Positions 15,387-22,834 of a stretch of 23,645 nucleotides of DNA are shown one piece after another. Made by a program: the position numbers and the translations under genes. Position 1 is the stretch's first letter. Each line of letters begins with the position of its first letter. The stretch is from assembly GCA_964536195.1 (NCBI GenBank), contig CAZHVO010000012.1, positions 1-23,645 of the forward strand, read 5' to 3'. Below the pieces are notes generated by a model, which saw nothing but the letters and a program-made list of their open reading frames with translations, did no database searches and had not been told where the DNA came from. This stretch comes from Susulua sp964536195 (GTDB taxonomy: Bacteria; Omnitrophota; Gorgyraeia; Duberdicusellales; 4484-171).

Positions 15387-16622
15387 TTATTTGTTTAAAA
15401 CCAAACCAATGGAATTCACTAATCCTAAAGGATATTTAATAAAAATACCAATTGCCAAAGAAATGATACCGCAAATCAATACTACCGTACTCATAGTTAA
15501 AGGAATTGAACCCTTGATCGGTGTTTTTACTTCACCGAGAAAAATACCGTTAAAAAGACGCATTAAATATAGAAGGGTTATAAACGCAGTTAGTATTGCA
15601 ACAACAGCTAACAATCGATAACCGGCCTGTGCCGTTGCTAAAACAACATAAAATTTACTAAAGAATCCTCCGAAAGGCGGAAGTCCAATAATAGAAAAAG
15701 CGCTTAATAAAAAGGCTAGAGACACCATGGGCATAAACTTCATCAACCCCCCAAGCTTAGCTAAATCTTTAGTATGAGTTTTTTGTTCAACAATACCTAC
15801 TGTTAAGAATAATCCTGCTTTTCCTACTGAATGTACCAGTATATATAAAAGAGCGGCGCCAATTGCCATAGCACTATTAACAATAAAACCTAAAAAAATA
15901 TAAGCCAATTGGCTTATTGTAGAATAAGCTAATATTTTCTTTATATTATTCTCTTTTAAAGCACTCATTGCCGCAACAAAGCCAGATAGCATAACCACAG
16001 CTAAAAGGCCGACTTTAGCTATATCAGAAATAACAAAAACTTCGCAAAAAAATCGAGCATAAGCATACACACCTATTTTTACTAGTACCGCAGCATGGAG
16101 AAGAGCAGTAACCGGAGAAGGAGCAACTCCAGCGTCGGGCAACCAGCTTGACAGTGGAAGCTGAGCCGACTTAGAAAATATACCAAAGATCAAAAGAACA
16201 AAAATCAAATTACTCACCGGACTTCCTTTAAGTGCACTCATATCGAATGTTCCGTAATTAATATAAATTAATACTAAGCCGGCCAACATAAGCGAAGCAC
16301 CAAAAAAAGTTACTAAAAAAGCTTTGTCAGCAAACCACAGGTCCTTTTCCTTGCGATAAAAACCGATTAACCGCCAGGAACAAAATGCTGTTATCTCCCA
16401 GAAAATATACATAAGCAGTAAATTTGCTGAAAAAATTAACCCCATCATCGCAAACAAAAATACAAATATAAAACTAAAGAACTCTATCTTTCGAGGATAC
16501 TTCTTCATATATCCTATCGAATATATTACTATAAGTAACCCCACAAACCCAGAAACACAGGCCATAAAAATGGCTAAAGCATCTGCCCGGAAAAGTAATT
16601 CAAATCCGATATTATTCAGCAT
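15387..16622 (-). CDS. NuoL/MrpA-N-like antiporter subunit (short)
   Basis: 411 residues, a compact antiporter-like subunit that lacks the long C-terminal extension. It has the full charge set: helix-5 Glu in YIFWEITAFCSWRLIGFYR, loop SSWLPDAGVAPSPVTALLHA, helix-7 Lys in VLVKIGVYAYARF, and KKILAYSTISQLAYI on helix 8. The WEITxxxSWRLIGFY form resembles NuoL/MrpA. With the 563- and 498-residue relatives it makes three antiporter-like subunits in one hydrogenase operon, the number found in complex I. Overlaps the PhoU-like gene by 11 bases. Confidence 0.9.
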   Translation of the reverse strand: MLNNIGFELLFRADALAIFMACVSGFVGLLIVIYSIGYMKKYPRKIEFFSFIFVFLFAMMGLIFSANLLLMYIFWEITAFCSWRLIGFYRKEKDLWFADKAFLVTFFGASLMLAGLVLIYINYGTFDMSALKGSPVSNLIFVLLIFGIFSKSAQLPLSSWLPDAGVAPSPVTALLHAAVLVKIGVYAYARFFCEVFVISDIAKVGLLAVVMLSGFVAAMSALKENNIKKILAYSTISQLAYIFLGFIVNSAMAIGAALLYILVHSVGKAGLFLTVGIVEQKTHTKDLAKLGGLMKFMPMVSLAFLLSAFSIIGLPPFGGFFSKFYVVLATAQAGYRLLAVVAILTAFITLLYLMRLFNGIFLGEVKTPIKGSIPLTMSTVVLICGIISLAIGIFIKYPLGLVNSIGLVLNK

Positions 16623-17214
16623 ATATTCTCGCTATATTTGTACAATGACGGGCGACATTCCCGGTAAAATCAAGCATGTCAAAATACATGTTTGACGCCC
16701 GTACTTCACACAACCCTTTAGTTAAACGTTCAACGTGTTCCTTCCTGTATTCTTCAACTACTTTCTTAATCTGATCGCCATTCTCAAGAATATCACTCAA
16801 AAAATCTTTATTTCCAGTTTGCAAAAACTGATTGATTAAGGTTGCTGATTTCCTCATTTTATCAAAAACATCTTTATACTGCTCTAATCCTTTCTCGCTA
16901 AAAAAAAGATTTTCACTTATTTTTATCTCTATTCGTTCCATCAAAGAACGTAACTCATCCCCCATCCGTTCTATATTTTGGGCAACCTGACCTAAAAAAA
17001 TAAAATCCTGATAATCTTTGCCCTGAGAATTTTTAGACATTTGGATTACACTATTCGTTACATCTCTTTCCAAATTATCTAAAATTCTCTCTTTGTTTAA
17101 GGCCCTATCAAGATAATGGGCATCATTCTTCATTAAGCCTTGATATACAAGATTAACCATTTCTAATGCCATAATCGACATTTTTTTAAGGTTCTCACTA
17201 ATTTTTTCCTTCAT
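16612..17214 (-). CDS. PhoU-like protein inside the hydrogenase operon
   Basis: 200 residues, all alpha-helical. Two PhoU-type three-helix repeats are visible: the first with LDNLERDVTNSVIQM and QVAQNIERMGDELRSLMER (about 77-95), the second ending FTGNVARHCTNIARIYAE. These E/D-x-x-x-D helices bind metal clusters in PhoU and PhoU-like proteins, which usually govern phosphate or Na+/Pi transport. No membrane segment. The gene overlaps the large-subunit gene (ATGA) and the next antiporter gene (11 bases), so it is translated with the complex and may be an accessory or regulatory subunit. Its role here is unknown. Confidence 0.85.
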   Translation of the reverse strand: MKEKISENLKKMSIMALEMVNLVYQGLMKNDAHYLDRALNKERILDNLERDVTNSVIQMSKNSQGKDYQDFIFLGQVAQNIERMGDELRSLMERIEIKISENLFFSEKGLEQYKDVFDKMRKSATLINQFLQTGNKDFLSDILENGDQIKKVVEEYRKEHVERLTKGLCEVRASNMYFDMLDFTGNVARHCTNIARIYAE

Positions 17215-18389
17215 TTTAAACCTCCCCTGATCTTTTCTGTTTTTTCTTGGGAAAGCCGAATCAAATCCTCTCCGTTGTAAAGCTTTTTACCTTTACCATT
17301 TCGTACCGCAATTCTCTCGGTACAACAATAACAAGGATCAATAGCAGCAAAAATTATCGTAGCATCAGAAATTGTCTGGCCAACAACAGTTGCCTTATAA
17401 GTTGGTAGATTCATAAATGTTGGCGCTCTGACCTTATGACGAACCGGTCTATTTGTACCATCACTCCTTACATAGTGGAAACACTCGCCCCGCGGCGCTT
17501 CAACGCAGCCGATACCTTCCCCGGGAGGAATATTCTTAATCTTAGAGTCTATCTCGCCTTTGGGAAGACTCCGTAAACATTCTTTCATAATTTTTATTGA
17601 TTCAAAAATCTCCAAAACTCTAACTACTAGCTTATCAAAAACATCGCCATTAGAAGTTACAATCATATCCCACTCTACCTTGTCGTAGGCTCCGTAAGAT
17701 GAGTCTTTTCTCACATCTCTAGCTACGCCAGATGCTCTTGCAGTTGGACCTAGGGCGGAGTATCTTATTGAATCTTCCTTACTAAGAATACCTACACCTT
17801 TAGTCCGGGCGCCTAACACCGGATCATCGATAACCGCTTTTTTAAGCATTATCATCGTAGGCACTATTGAATCAATCTTCTTTATAACTACTGGTATATC
17901 ATCAGCTTTTATATCTCTTCTTACCCCTCCGGGCTTAAACATCGCATAGTTATTCCTATTTCCTGATAAGATTTCCATCGCATCTAGTATTTCTTCTCTT
18001 AACTTCCAAGCCCACATATAGACTGTATTATACCCTAGGAAGTGTCCGGCTAAACCTAACCAGAGAAGATGGGAGTGTATTCTCTCGCCCTCAGCAATTA
18101 CAGTTCGGATATACTTAGCCCGCTCGGGCACCTCCATCGAAATAATATCCTCAACCGCCCTGGTATAAGCAAAAGGATGGCTAGTAGAACAAATGCCGCA
18201 AATTCTTTCAATAACAAAGGTAGATTGGTCAAAAGTCTTCATTTCTGAGAGCTTCTCTATCCCCCGATGGTTATAACCTACCTCAACATCAACGGCGACA
18301 ACTGTCTCACCCTCTACGGTAAGAGTAAAAAACTCCGGCTCTTCCTGTAAGGGATGGTAAGGCCCTATCGGTACTATTGTTCTTGCCAT
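17211..18389 (-). CDS. Group 4 [NiFe] hydrogenase large subunit (MbhL/EchE-like)
   Basis: 392 residues, the Ni-Fe active-site subunit. Both cysteine motifs are intact: RICGICSTSH (Cys64, Cys67) and DPCYCCTER (Cys353, Cys356, with an additional Cys355). This distinguishes it from the complex I homologue NuoD, which lacks them. Other group 4 signs are GYNHRGIEKL and GLAGHFLGYN. Beyond TER about 33 residues remain; the operon's HycI-type protease could remove them, although some group 4 enzymes are not processed. It overlaps the PhoU-like gene (ATGA) and the 30-kDa subunit (TAATG). Position and subunits point to H+/Na+-pumping, ferredoxin- or NAD(P)H-linked H2 metabolism at the membrane. Confidence 0.95.
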   Translation of the reverse strand: MARTIVPIGPYHPLQEEPEFFTLTVEGETVVAVDVEVGYNHRGIEKLSEMKTFDQSTFVIERICGICSTSHPFAYTRAVEDIISMEVPERAKYIRTVIAEGERIHSHLLWLGLAGHFLGYNTVYMWAWKLREEILDAMEILSGNRNNYAMFKPGGVRRDIKADDIPVVIKKIDSIVPTMIMLKKAVIDDPVLGARTKGVGILSKEDSIRYSALGPTARASGVARDVRKDSSYGAYDKVEWDMIVTSNGDVFDKLVVRVLEIFESIKIMKECLRSLPKGEIDSKIKNIPPGEGIGCVEAPRGECFHYVRSDGTNRPVRHKVRAPTFMNLPTYKATVVGQTISDATIIFAAIDPCYCCTERIAVRNGKGKKLYNGEDLIRLSQEKTEKIRGGLK

Positions 18390-18862
18390 TATACTCCTCT
18401 ATCTCGAATTGCTTTCCTGTCCCACTCTTTATAATCACATCGTAACGGGTGAACACCATCGGGCCAATCATCGGATAAGAAAAGCTTTCTTAAATCAGGA
18501 TGACCCTTAAATTTAACCCCCAACATCTCATAAATTTCCCGCTCAATCCAATTTGCCGCTTCAAATATCGGAGTTAAAGAATCTATTTCTGGTTTTGCCC
18601 TATCCAGCTTCACTCGAAAAGAAATTAATAAATTTATCTCTTCAAAAATAAAGTGATATAAAATTTCCATATGAGAACGGACATCCAGACCAGAAGCAAT
18701 ATTAAATCTTGCCCCTAATTCTTCAAAAACATATTTTGCTACCTTAACTAAAGAACAAGGCTTAATCTCGATATATACTCGAGTAGAAGACTTATCAATA
18801 ACGTCAATAATCTCCTCTTTAAATCTTTGGTTAATATTTTCTAAAACGTCTCCTCGCTTCAT
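18389..18862 (-). CDS. Hydrogenase 30-kDa-type subunit (NuoC/EchD/MbhK-like)
   Basis: 157 residues. The C-terminal signature ANWIEREIYEMLGVKFKGHPDLRKLFLSDDWPDGVHPLRCDY is the NuoC 30-kDa motif (key run EREIYEMLGVKFKGHPDLRK). It is a soluble peripheral-arm subunit that packs on the large subunit. It shares one base (TAATG) with each neighbour, consistent with tightly coupled synthesis of small, 30-kDa and large subunits. Confidence 0.92.
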   Translation of the reverse strand: MKRGDVLENINQRFKEEIIDVIDKSSTRVYIEIKPCSLVKVAKYVFEELGARFNIASGLDVRSHMEILYHFIFEEINLLISFRVKLDRAKPEIDSLTPIFEAANWIEREIYEMLGVKFKGHPDLRKLFLSDDWPDGVHPLRCDYKEWDRKAIRDRGV

Positions 18863-19302
18863 TATTTTCCCTTTTTCTTAAGTGTACCCTTTACCTTCTC
18901 AATTAACTTAACTAGGCCAGCAATAATTGCTTCCGGTTTAGGCGGACATCCTGGTATGTAAACATCTACCGGTATAACCTTATCTACAGGTACCGGACAA
19001 TTATAGCTATGAATAAACATACCTCTGGACAAAGCACACTCACCAATCGCTACAACCAAACAAGGCTTTGGTGCTTGTTCGTATAATTTCTTCACTATTT
19101 CCATTGACTTCCGATTGCCGGAACCGGTGACCAACAATAGGTCAGCATGTTTTATGCTTCCGGCCAAAAGTATCCCAAACCTCTCAATGTCAAACCGAGG
19201 GGTAAGGCAATCTAGCACTTCTATATCGCAATTATTACAACTCCCGGTAGAAATATGGAAAACCCAAGGTGACTTTAATAGTGCTTTTAGTTTTACACTC
19301 AT
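18862..19302 (-). CDS. [NiFe] hydrogenase small subunit (NuoB/EchC/MbhJ-like)
   Basis: About 146 residues, a minimal small subunit with only the proximal [4Fe-4S] cluster. Ligands are the CxxC in GSCNNCDIEVLDC (Cys22 and 25), GEC (Cys89) and PGCPPKPEAI (Cys119). No N-terminal Tat signal, as expected for the cytoplasm-facing group 4 enzymes. The frame extends to a TTG at 19314, but the ATG at 19302, one base after the NuoH-like stop and with GGGAAG before it, is the better start. Confidence 0.93.
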   Translation of the reverse strand: MSVKLKALLKSPWVFHISTGSCNNCDIEVLDCLTPRFDIERFGILLAGSIKHADLLLVTGSGNRKSMEIVKKLYEQAPKPCLVVAIGECALSRGMFIHSYNCPVPVDKVIPVDVYIPGCPPKPEAIIAGLVKLIEKVKGTLKKKGK

Positions 19303-19303
19303 C

Positions 19304-20227
19304 TTACTTCCCAATTAATGCTAAAACAACCGCAATCATAGCAATCACAGTCATTGGACCCCAGAAAAACCGCATTGCCTGGTCAATTCTTACCCGAGGA
19401 TTGGTATTTCTAATAACTGTTATAAGGGCAACTATCCCAACATACTTTAATATCCCAAAAAGCAAATGTATCCCGCTAAACCTTAAACCACCAATAAGAA
19501 GAATTATTAAAAAGAATGGCAAGACAAACAAAAGCATATTCTTGGTAAGCCTATAGATAGCCAACCCTGTTCCTGAATACTCAATCAAAGGACCACTAAC
19601 TATTTCAGTCTCAGCCTCAGCAAGATCAAAAGGAACTAAACCTAATTTTGCCTGTATACACATTATCAACACAATAAAAGCTAATACTCCCGATAAGCTC
19701 CCTAAGATCACTCCATTTTGGATCTGAAAGGCTACGATTTCACCTAAACGCAGAGAAAAGTTAGATTTTATAACCGGAACTAATATTGCCAAAATAAAGG
19801 GAAACTCGTAACTTAAAATAAGTTTCATCTCCCGAGATGCTCCCAAACTAGCTAAAGGATTTCGGGAAGCAAAACCACCAATAATCATGCAAGTTGATGG
19901 AATAGTTAATAAATACAACACTACGATCAAATCCCCTAAAAAGGTTTTACCGGGCCAAATATTATTTACCCACAAAATAGTAGATACTAAGATAACACTG
20001 GCTAAACTAATAACTGGAGCCAACAAAAATGTTGTTTTAGAAGAACCGCGAGGAATAAGAGTTTCTTTCCCTAAAAGTTTTATAATATCTACAAAAGGTT
20101 GCAATAGTGGCGGCCCTACTCTATATTGCACCCGGGCAGTCACCTTACGGTCTATCCAACTAGCCAACAATCCAATAACTGCTGTTGTCAAAAAACCAAA
20201 TACTAAAAAAAAGAATAAATAAATCAT
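19304..20227 (-). CDS. NuoH/EchB/MbhM-like membrane anchor subunit
   Basis: 307 residues, about eight membrane helices. Complex I subunit 1 signatures: SWIDRKVTARVQYRVGPP near the N-terminus, then LSYEFPFILA, and VPFDLAEAETEIVSGPLIEYSG. This subunit anchors the peripheral arm and carries the charged path that couples electron transfer to ion pumping; the Glu-rich loop is retained. Overlaps the CooF-like gene by four bases and lies one base before the small subunit. Confidence 0.94.
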   Translation of the reverse strand: MIYLFFFLVFGFLTTAVIGLLASWIDRKVTARVQYRVGPPLLQPFVDIIKLLGKETLIPRGSSKTTFLLAPVISLASVILVSTILWVNNIWPGKTFLGDLIVVLYLLTIPSTCMIIGGFASRNPLASLGASREMKLILSYEFPFILAILVPVIKSNFSLRLGEIVAFQIQNGVILGSLSGVLAFIVLIMCIQAKLGLVPFDLAEAETEIVSGPLIEYSGTGLAIYRLTKNMLLFVLPFFLIILLIGGLRFSGIHLLFGILKYVGIVALITVIRNTNPRVRIDQAMRFFWGPMTVIAMIAVVLALIGK

Positions 20228-20790
20228 ACTTTATCTCTATCCCAGTGAGTTGAATGAACTATTAGATTATCACCAACTAAAAAAGTATTCTCATCGAGCT
20301 CAAGATCTCCTTGCCTTAGACTTAGAGCTCCATAAGGACAACTCTTTATACATAGAGGCTCATTCTCCTCGCCTCTCCTATCTAAACAAAAATCACAATT
20401 ATGGATCAAATAAGGAACATGCTCAGGGTATATAGTACCGTAAGGACAAGCATGCGAGCAAGATTTACAACTTATGCAGCGCATATTATGCCGAATTAAT
20501 AATTTATCCTTGTCCTTTTGTTGCTCTAAAGCTTCAACCGGACAAGCATTAACGCAATGAGGTTCTTCACATTTGCGGCAAACAAGAGCATAAGTAGCAA
20601 GTTCAACTACCGAAATAATGCCATTATTCACCGGACTCTGGGTATGATAATAATAGCTGCATTGAAGTATACACTCCTTGCATTGACCAGAAGCACAAAG
20701 ATCTAAATCAACGAACAATCGCTTATCCTTTGATTTCTTAGGATTTAGATTTAACTTGCCTTGATGTAATTGTTCTGCGCTTAAACTCAT
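20224..20790 (-). CDS. Four-cluster ferredoxin (CooF/HycB-like)
   Basis: 188 residues with sixteen cysteines arranged as in CooF, HycB and DMSO-reductase-type Fe-S subunits: C32-x4-C37-x2-C40-x3-C44; C71RKCEEPHCVNAC83P; C105ISCKSCSHAC115P; C132DFC then LCIKSC151P. It probably passes electrons between the beta/gamma diaphorase pair upstream and the hydrogenase peripheral arm downstream. CooF does the same between CO dehydrogenase and hydrogenase, and HycB between formate dehydrogenase and hydrogenase. One base separates it from the gamma gene; it overlaps the NuoH-like gene. Confidence 0.9.
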   Translation of the reverse strand: MSLSAEQLHQGKLNLNPKKSKDKRLFVDLDLCASGQCKECILQCSYYYHTQSPVNNGIISVVELATYALVCRKCEEPHCVNACPVEALEQQKDKDKLLIRHNMRCISCKSCSHACPYGTIYPEHVPYLIHNCDFCLDRRGEENEPLCIKSCPYGALSLRQGDLELDENTFLVGDNLIVHSTHWDRDKV

Positions 20791-20791
20791 T

Positions 20792-21616
20792 TTAATCCCA
20801 AATTTCGTGAAAATTCTTTATCTTATCATAGGTAAAGACGGGGCCGTCTTTACAGGCATAATAGGTTCCGATTCTGCAATGACCACACTTACCAATACCA
20901 CAAGACATATTTTTTTCCATAGAAAGATAAATATTCTCGTCTTTAAAACCTAACTTTAGCAGTTTAAAAGTAACAAACTTCATCATTATTGGCGGACCAC
21001 AGACAATGGCAATACCCTCATTGTAATCCATGCCTAAGTCATCTAAGGTAGTAGTTACTAATCCTACATGCCCCGTCCAGCTATCGTCGCCGCTATCAAC
21101 GGTAATCTTTAAATCTAAATCTTTCTTTTTCTTCCATTCACCAACCTCACCCCTATAAACTAACTCTTTGGGGTTCTTGCATCCACCTCTGAAAATCAAC
21201 TTGCTTATATCCTCTCTTATTTGAAAAAGCGCATACATAAGGCTACGCAAGGGAGCAAAACCGCATCCACCGCCAACAACCAAAATCTCTTTACCTTTAA
21301 ACTTATCTAAAGGGTAGCCTTGACCCATAGGGCCCCTTAGGCCAATAATATCACCTTTTTTAAGCTGATGGATTTTCTCAGTAACTTTACCTACTTTCAT
21401 TACAGTAACTTCCATTGAATCTTTTACCGATGGTTTCGAAGAAGGGGTAAAAGGAGCCTCTCCAACACCGGGAATAGTTAACTCTATAAACTGACCAGTA
21501 GAAAAGCTCATCGGTTCTTCAGGCTTAAATCTTACCGTCTTTATAGTAGGAGTTTCCTCGATAACTTCTAAAATTTCAGCTTTAATCAATCGATAAGGAT
21601 TTTTACATTTAGACAT
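20792..21616 (-). CDS. Sulfhydrogenase gamma-like FAD/NAD(P)-binding subunit with 2Fe-2S site
   Basis: 274 residues. Ferredoxin-NAD(P) reductase fold: FAD domain with FSTGQFIELTIPG and EAPFTPSS, nucleotide domain with VVGGGCGFAPLRSL and VCGPPIMM. A C-terminal [2Fe-2S] site follows, Cys239, 244, 247 and 255 in CGIGKCGHCRIGTYYAC. The same layout occurs in the gamma subunit of Pyrococcus sulfhydrogenases, in AsrB and in PyrK. It should exchange electrons with NADH or NADPH. Note that the archaeal gene name hydG for this subunit has nothing to do with the radical-SAM HydG of this window. Overlaps the beta gene by 8 bases. Confidence 0.93.
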   Translation of the reverse strand: MSKCKNPYRLIKAEILEVIEETPTIKTVRFKPEEPMSFSTGQFIELTIPGVGEAPFTPSSKPSVKDSMEVTVMKVGKVTEKIHQLKKGDIIGLRGPMGQGYPLDKFKGKEILVVGGGCGFAPLRSLMYALFQIREDISKLIFRGGCKNPKELVYRGEVGEWKKKKDLDLKITVDSGDDSWTGHVGLVTTTLDDLGMDYNEGIAIVCGPPIMMKFVTFKLLKLGFKDENIYLSMEKNMSCGIGKCGHCRIGTYYACKDGPVFTYDKIKNFHEIWD

Positions 21617-22634
21617 TGGATACTAATTTCTTTAATACTTTTCTAATATCTATTTTTGCCGGACAAGCCGAAATGCACCGACCACAGCCGGTACAAGCAT
21701 AAAAATCAGCAACTTTGGGAAAGAAATCAAACTTCTTTTCAAATCTATTCCGTAATCTCATCCAGAGCCTCTCTCGGGGATTAGCCCCTCCGGCGACTCT
21801 GGCAAAGTCTTTTATCATGCAAGAATCCCAAATACGTAGCCGAGCCATATTTTCTTCATTCTTTTGATCGTACAAGAGAAAACAATGGCAAGTAGGGCAA
21901 ATCACATTGCAAGCTCCGCACTCAACACAAGTGCTAGCCTCTTCTTTCCAGATACTAGCATCATAATTCTTCTCAATAATACTACCGAAGCTATCTTGAT
22001 TAGGAACCTCATTATCTTTAATATTTTCCTCTACCCTTTTTCCTATCTCAAGTCTTTGCTTATCCTTCTGCCCAATAGCTTCTTTACTAGCCTCTTTAAA
22101 AAGTGAAGAATTTTTACTTATAAGCTCCTGGCCCTTATTAGAACCAGATTCAACAATAAAACCACCTTCGACTTCAGATAGGTTAAGATCGAAATTTTCT
22201 TGAGGATGAGGCTTTAAGCCTAGGGCTAGACAAAAACAAGTATCAATTACACAGGTACAATCAGCAGAAATAATAAGATTTTCTTCTCGAGCTTTATCGT
22301 AAAAAGGGTCTTGGCAGTCATGCTCTTTAAATACATGATCTTGCACCTTAAACCCTTTAAGGTCACAGGCCTTAACACCAACAATAGCTAAAGGCTTATT
22401 GTCAAAGCCAGGAACTTCATCTTTAAAGCCTTCAGCAACTACTTCTCTGGCTCGAAAGAAAAAAGACTTTAATGGCTCTACTGCTCTTACTTCACCGATT
22501 ACGATATCATCATCAGGAGAATCATACTCCTGATAAAGACGTTGTTCACCTTTCTTTACCGGCAAATAGACAGTATAATCCCTCTTTAAAATATCTAGAA
22601 ATATAGCAAAATCACTTAAAAAGATGTAATGCAT
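21609..22634 (-). CDS. Sulfhydrogenase beta/AsrA-like Fe-S subunit
   Basis: 341 residues, first gene of the long operon. The N-terminal 135 residues match the domain shared by sulfhydrogenase beta and AsrA, with GVKACDLKGFKVQD and a Cys cluster CTCVIDTCFC (126-135). Two [4Fe-4S] motifs follow: CVECGACNVICPTCHC (236-251) and CTGCGRCISACP (314-325). A charged linker at about 165-225 is low in similarity to known relatives. Together with the gamma subunit it forms an electron-transfer pair. Start ATG at 22634 with AGGG upstream; the leader from the promoter is about 85 nt and contains the Rex site. Confidence 0.92.
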   Translation of the reverse strand: MHYIFLSDFAIFLDILKRDYTVYLPVKKGEQRLYQEYDSPDDDIVIGEVRAVEPLKSFFFRAREVVAEGFKDEVPGFDNKPLAIVGVKACDLKGFKVQDHVFKEHDCQDPFYDKAREENLIISADCTCVIDTCFCLALGLKPHPQENFDLNLSEVEGGFIVESGSNKGQELISKNSSLFKEASKEAIGQKDKQRLEIGKRVEENIKDNEVPNQDSFGSIIEKNYDASIWKEEASTCVECGACNVICPTCHCFLLYDQKNEENMARLRIWDSCMIKDFARVAGGANPRERLWMRLRNRFEKKFDFFPKVADFYACTGCGRCISACPAKIDIRKVLKKLVSNV

Positions 22635-22695
22635 CCTACCCTAAATTTTAAGTTATTAATAGTGGCAAGTTACCTAAAAAAAGCCCTATAGCACT

Positions 22696-22713
22696 TTGTG
22701 AATAGAATCACAA
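22696..22713. promoter_or_regulatory. Rex operator
   Basis: TTGTGAATAGAATCACAA matches the Rex consensus TTGTGAANNNNTTCACAA in 13 of 14 defined positions. It starts 12 bases downstream of the -10 box, so a bound Rex dimer would sit over the first transcribed bases and block polymerase. The rex gene lies within the operon this promoter drives. Confidence 0.85.
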
Positions 22714-22725
22714 TCAAGATAACTA

Positions 22726-22754
22726 ATAGTATCATATAGAAATAGGCTTGTCAA
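22726..22754 (-). promoter_or_regulatory. Promoter of the hydrogenase operon
   Basis: On the minus strand a perfect TTGACA (22749-22754) and TACTAT (22726-22731) preceded by TGA (extended -10) are 17 bases apart. It is the only clear promoter found before the 26 tightly packed genes. The Rex operator follows immediately. Confidence 0.8.
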
Positions 22755-22763
22755 ACAATTTCT

Positions 22764-22811
22764 AAAAACAAAAAAACAGGGCACTTAATCGAAATAATTA
22801 AATGCCCTGTT
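22764..22811 (-). terminator. Intrinsic terminator of the nickel/cobalt transporter gene
   Basis: AACAGGGCA (22775-22783) and TGCCCTGTT (22803-22811) form a perfect 9-bp stem that extends with TTAAT/ATTAA after one mismatch. On the minus strand it is followed by a run of T (complement of 22764-22775, one interruption). It lies 24 bases past the transporter stop and 10 bases before the -35 of the hydrogenase operon, insulating the two. Confidence 0.93.
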
Positions 22812-22834
22812 CCTAAAATCTTTCTAGTTACTTT

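Noticed and set aside
17211..20227. Reading these genes as complex I (NuoB, C, D, H) of a respiratory chain
   Set aside because: The large subunit keeps both pairs of Ni-binding cysteines (RICGIC and DPCYCC), and hydrogenase maturation genes follow.
20792..22634. AsrAB sulfite reductase genes
   Set aside because: The proteins resemble AsrA and AsrB, but there is no AsrC (sirohaem subunit) and they run directly into hydrogenase genes, so the sulfhydrogenase beta/gamma role fits better.
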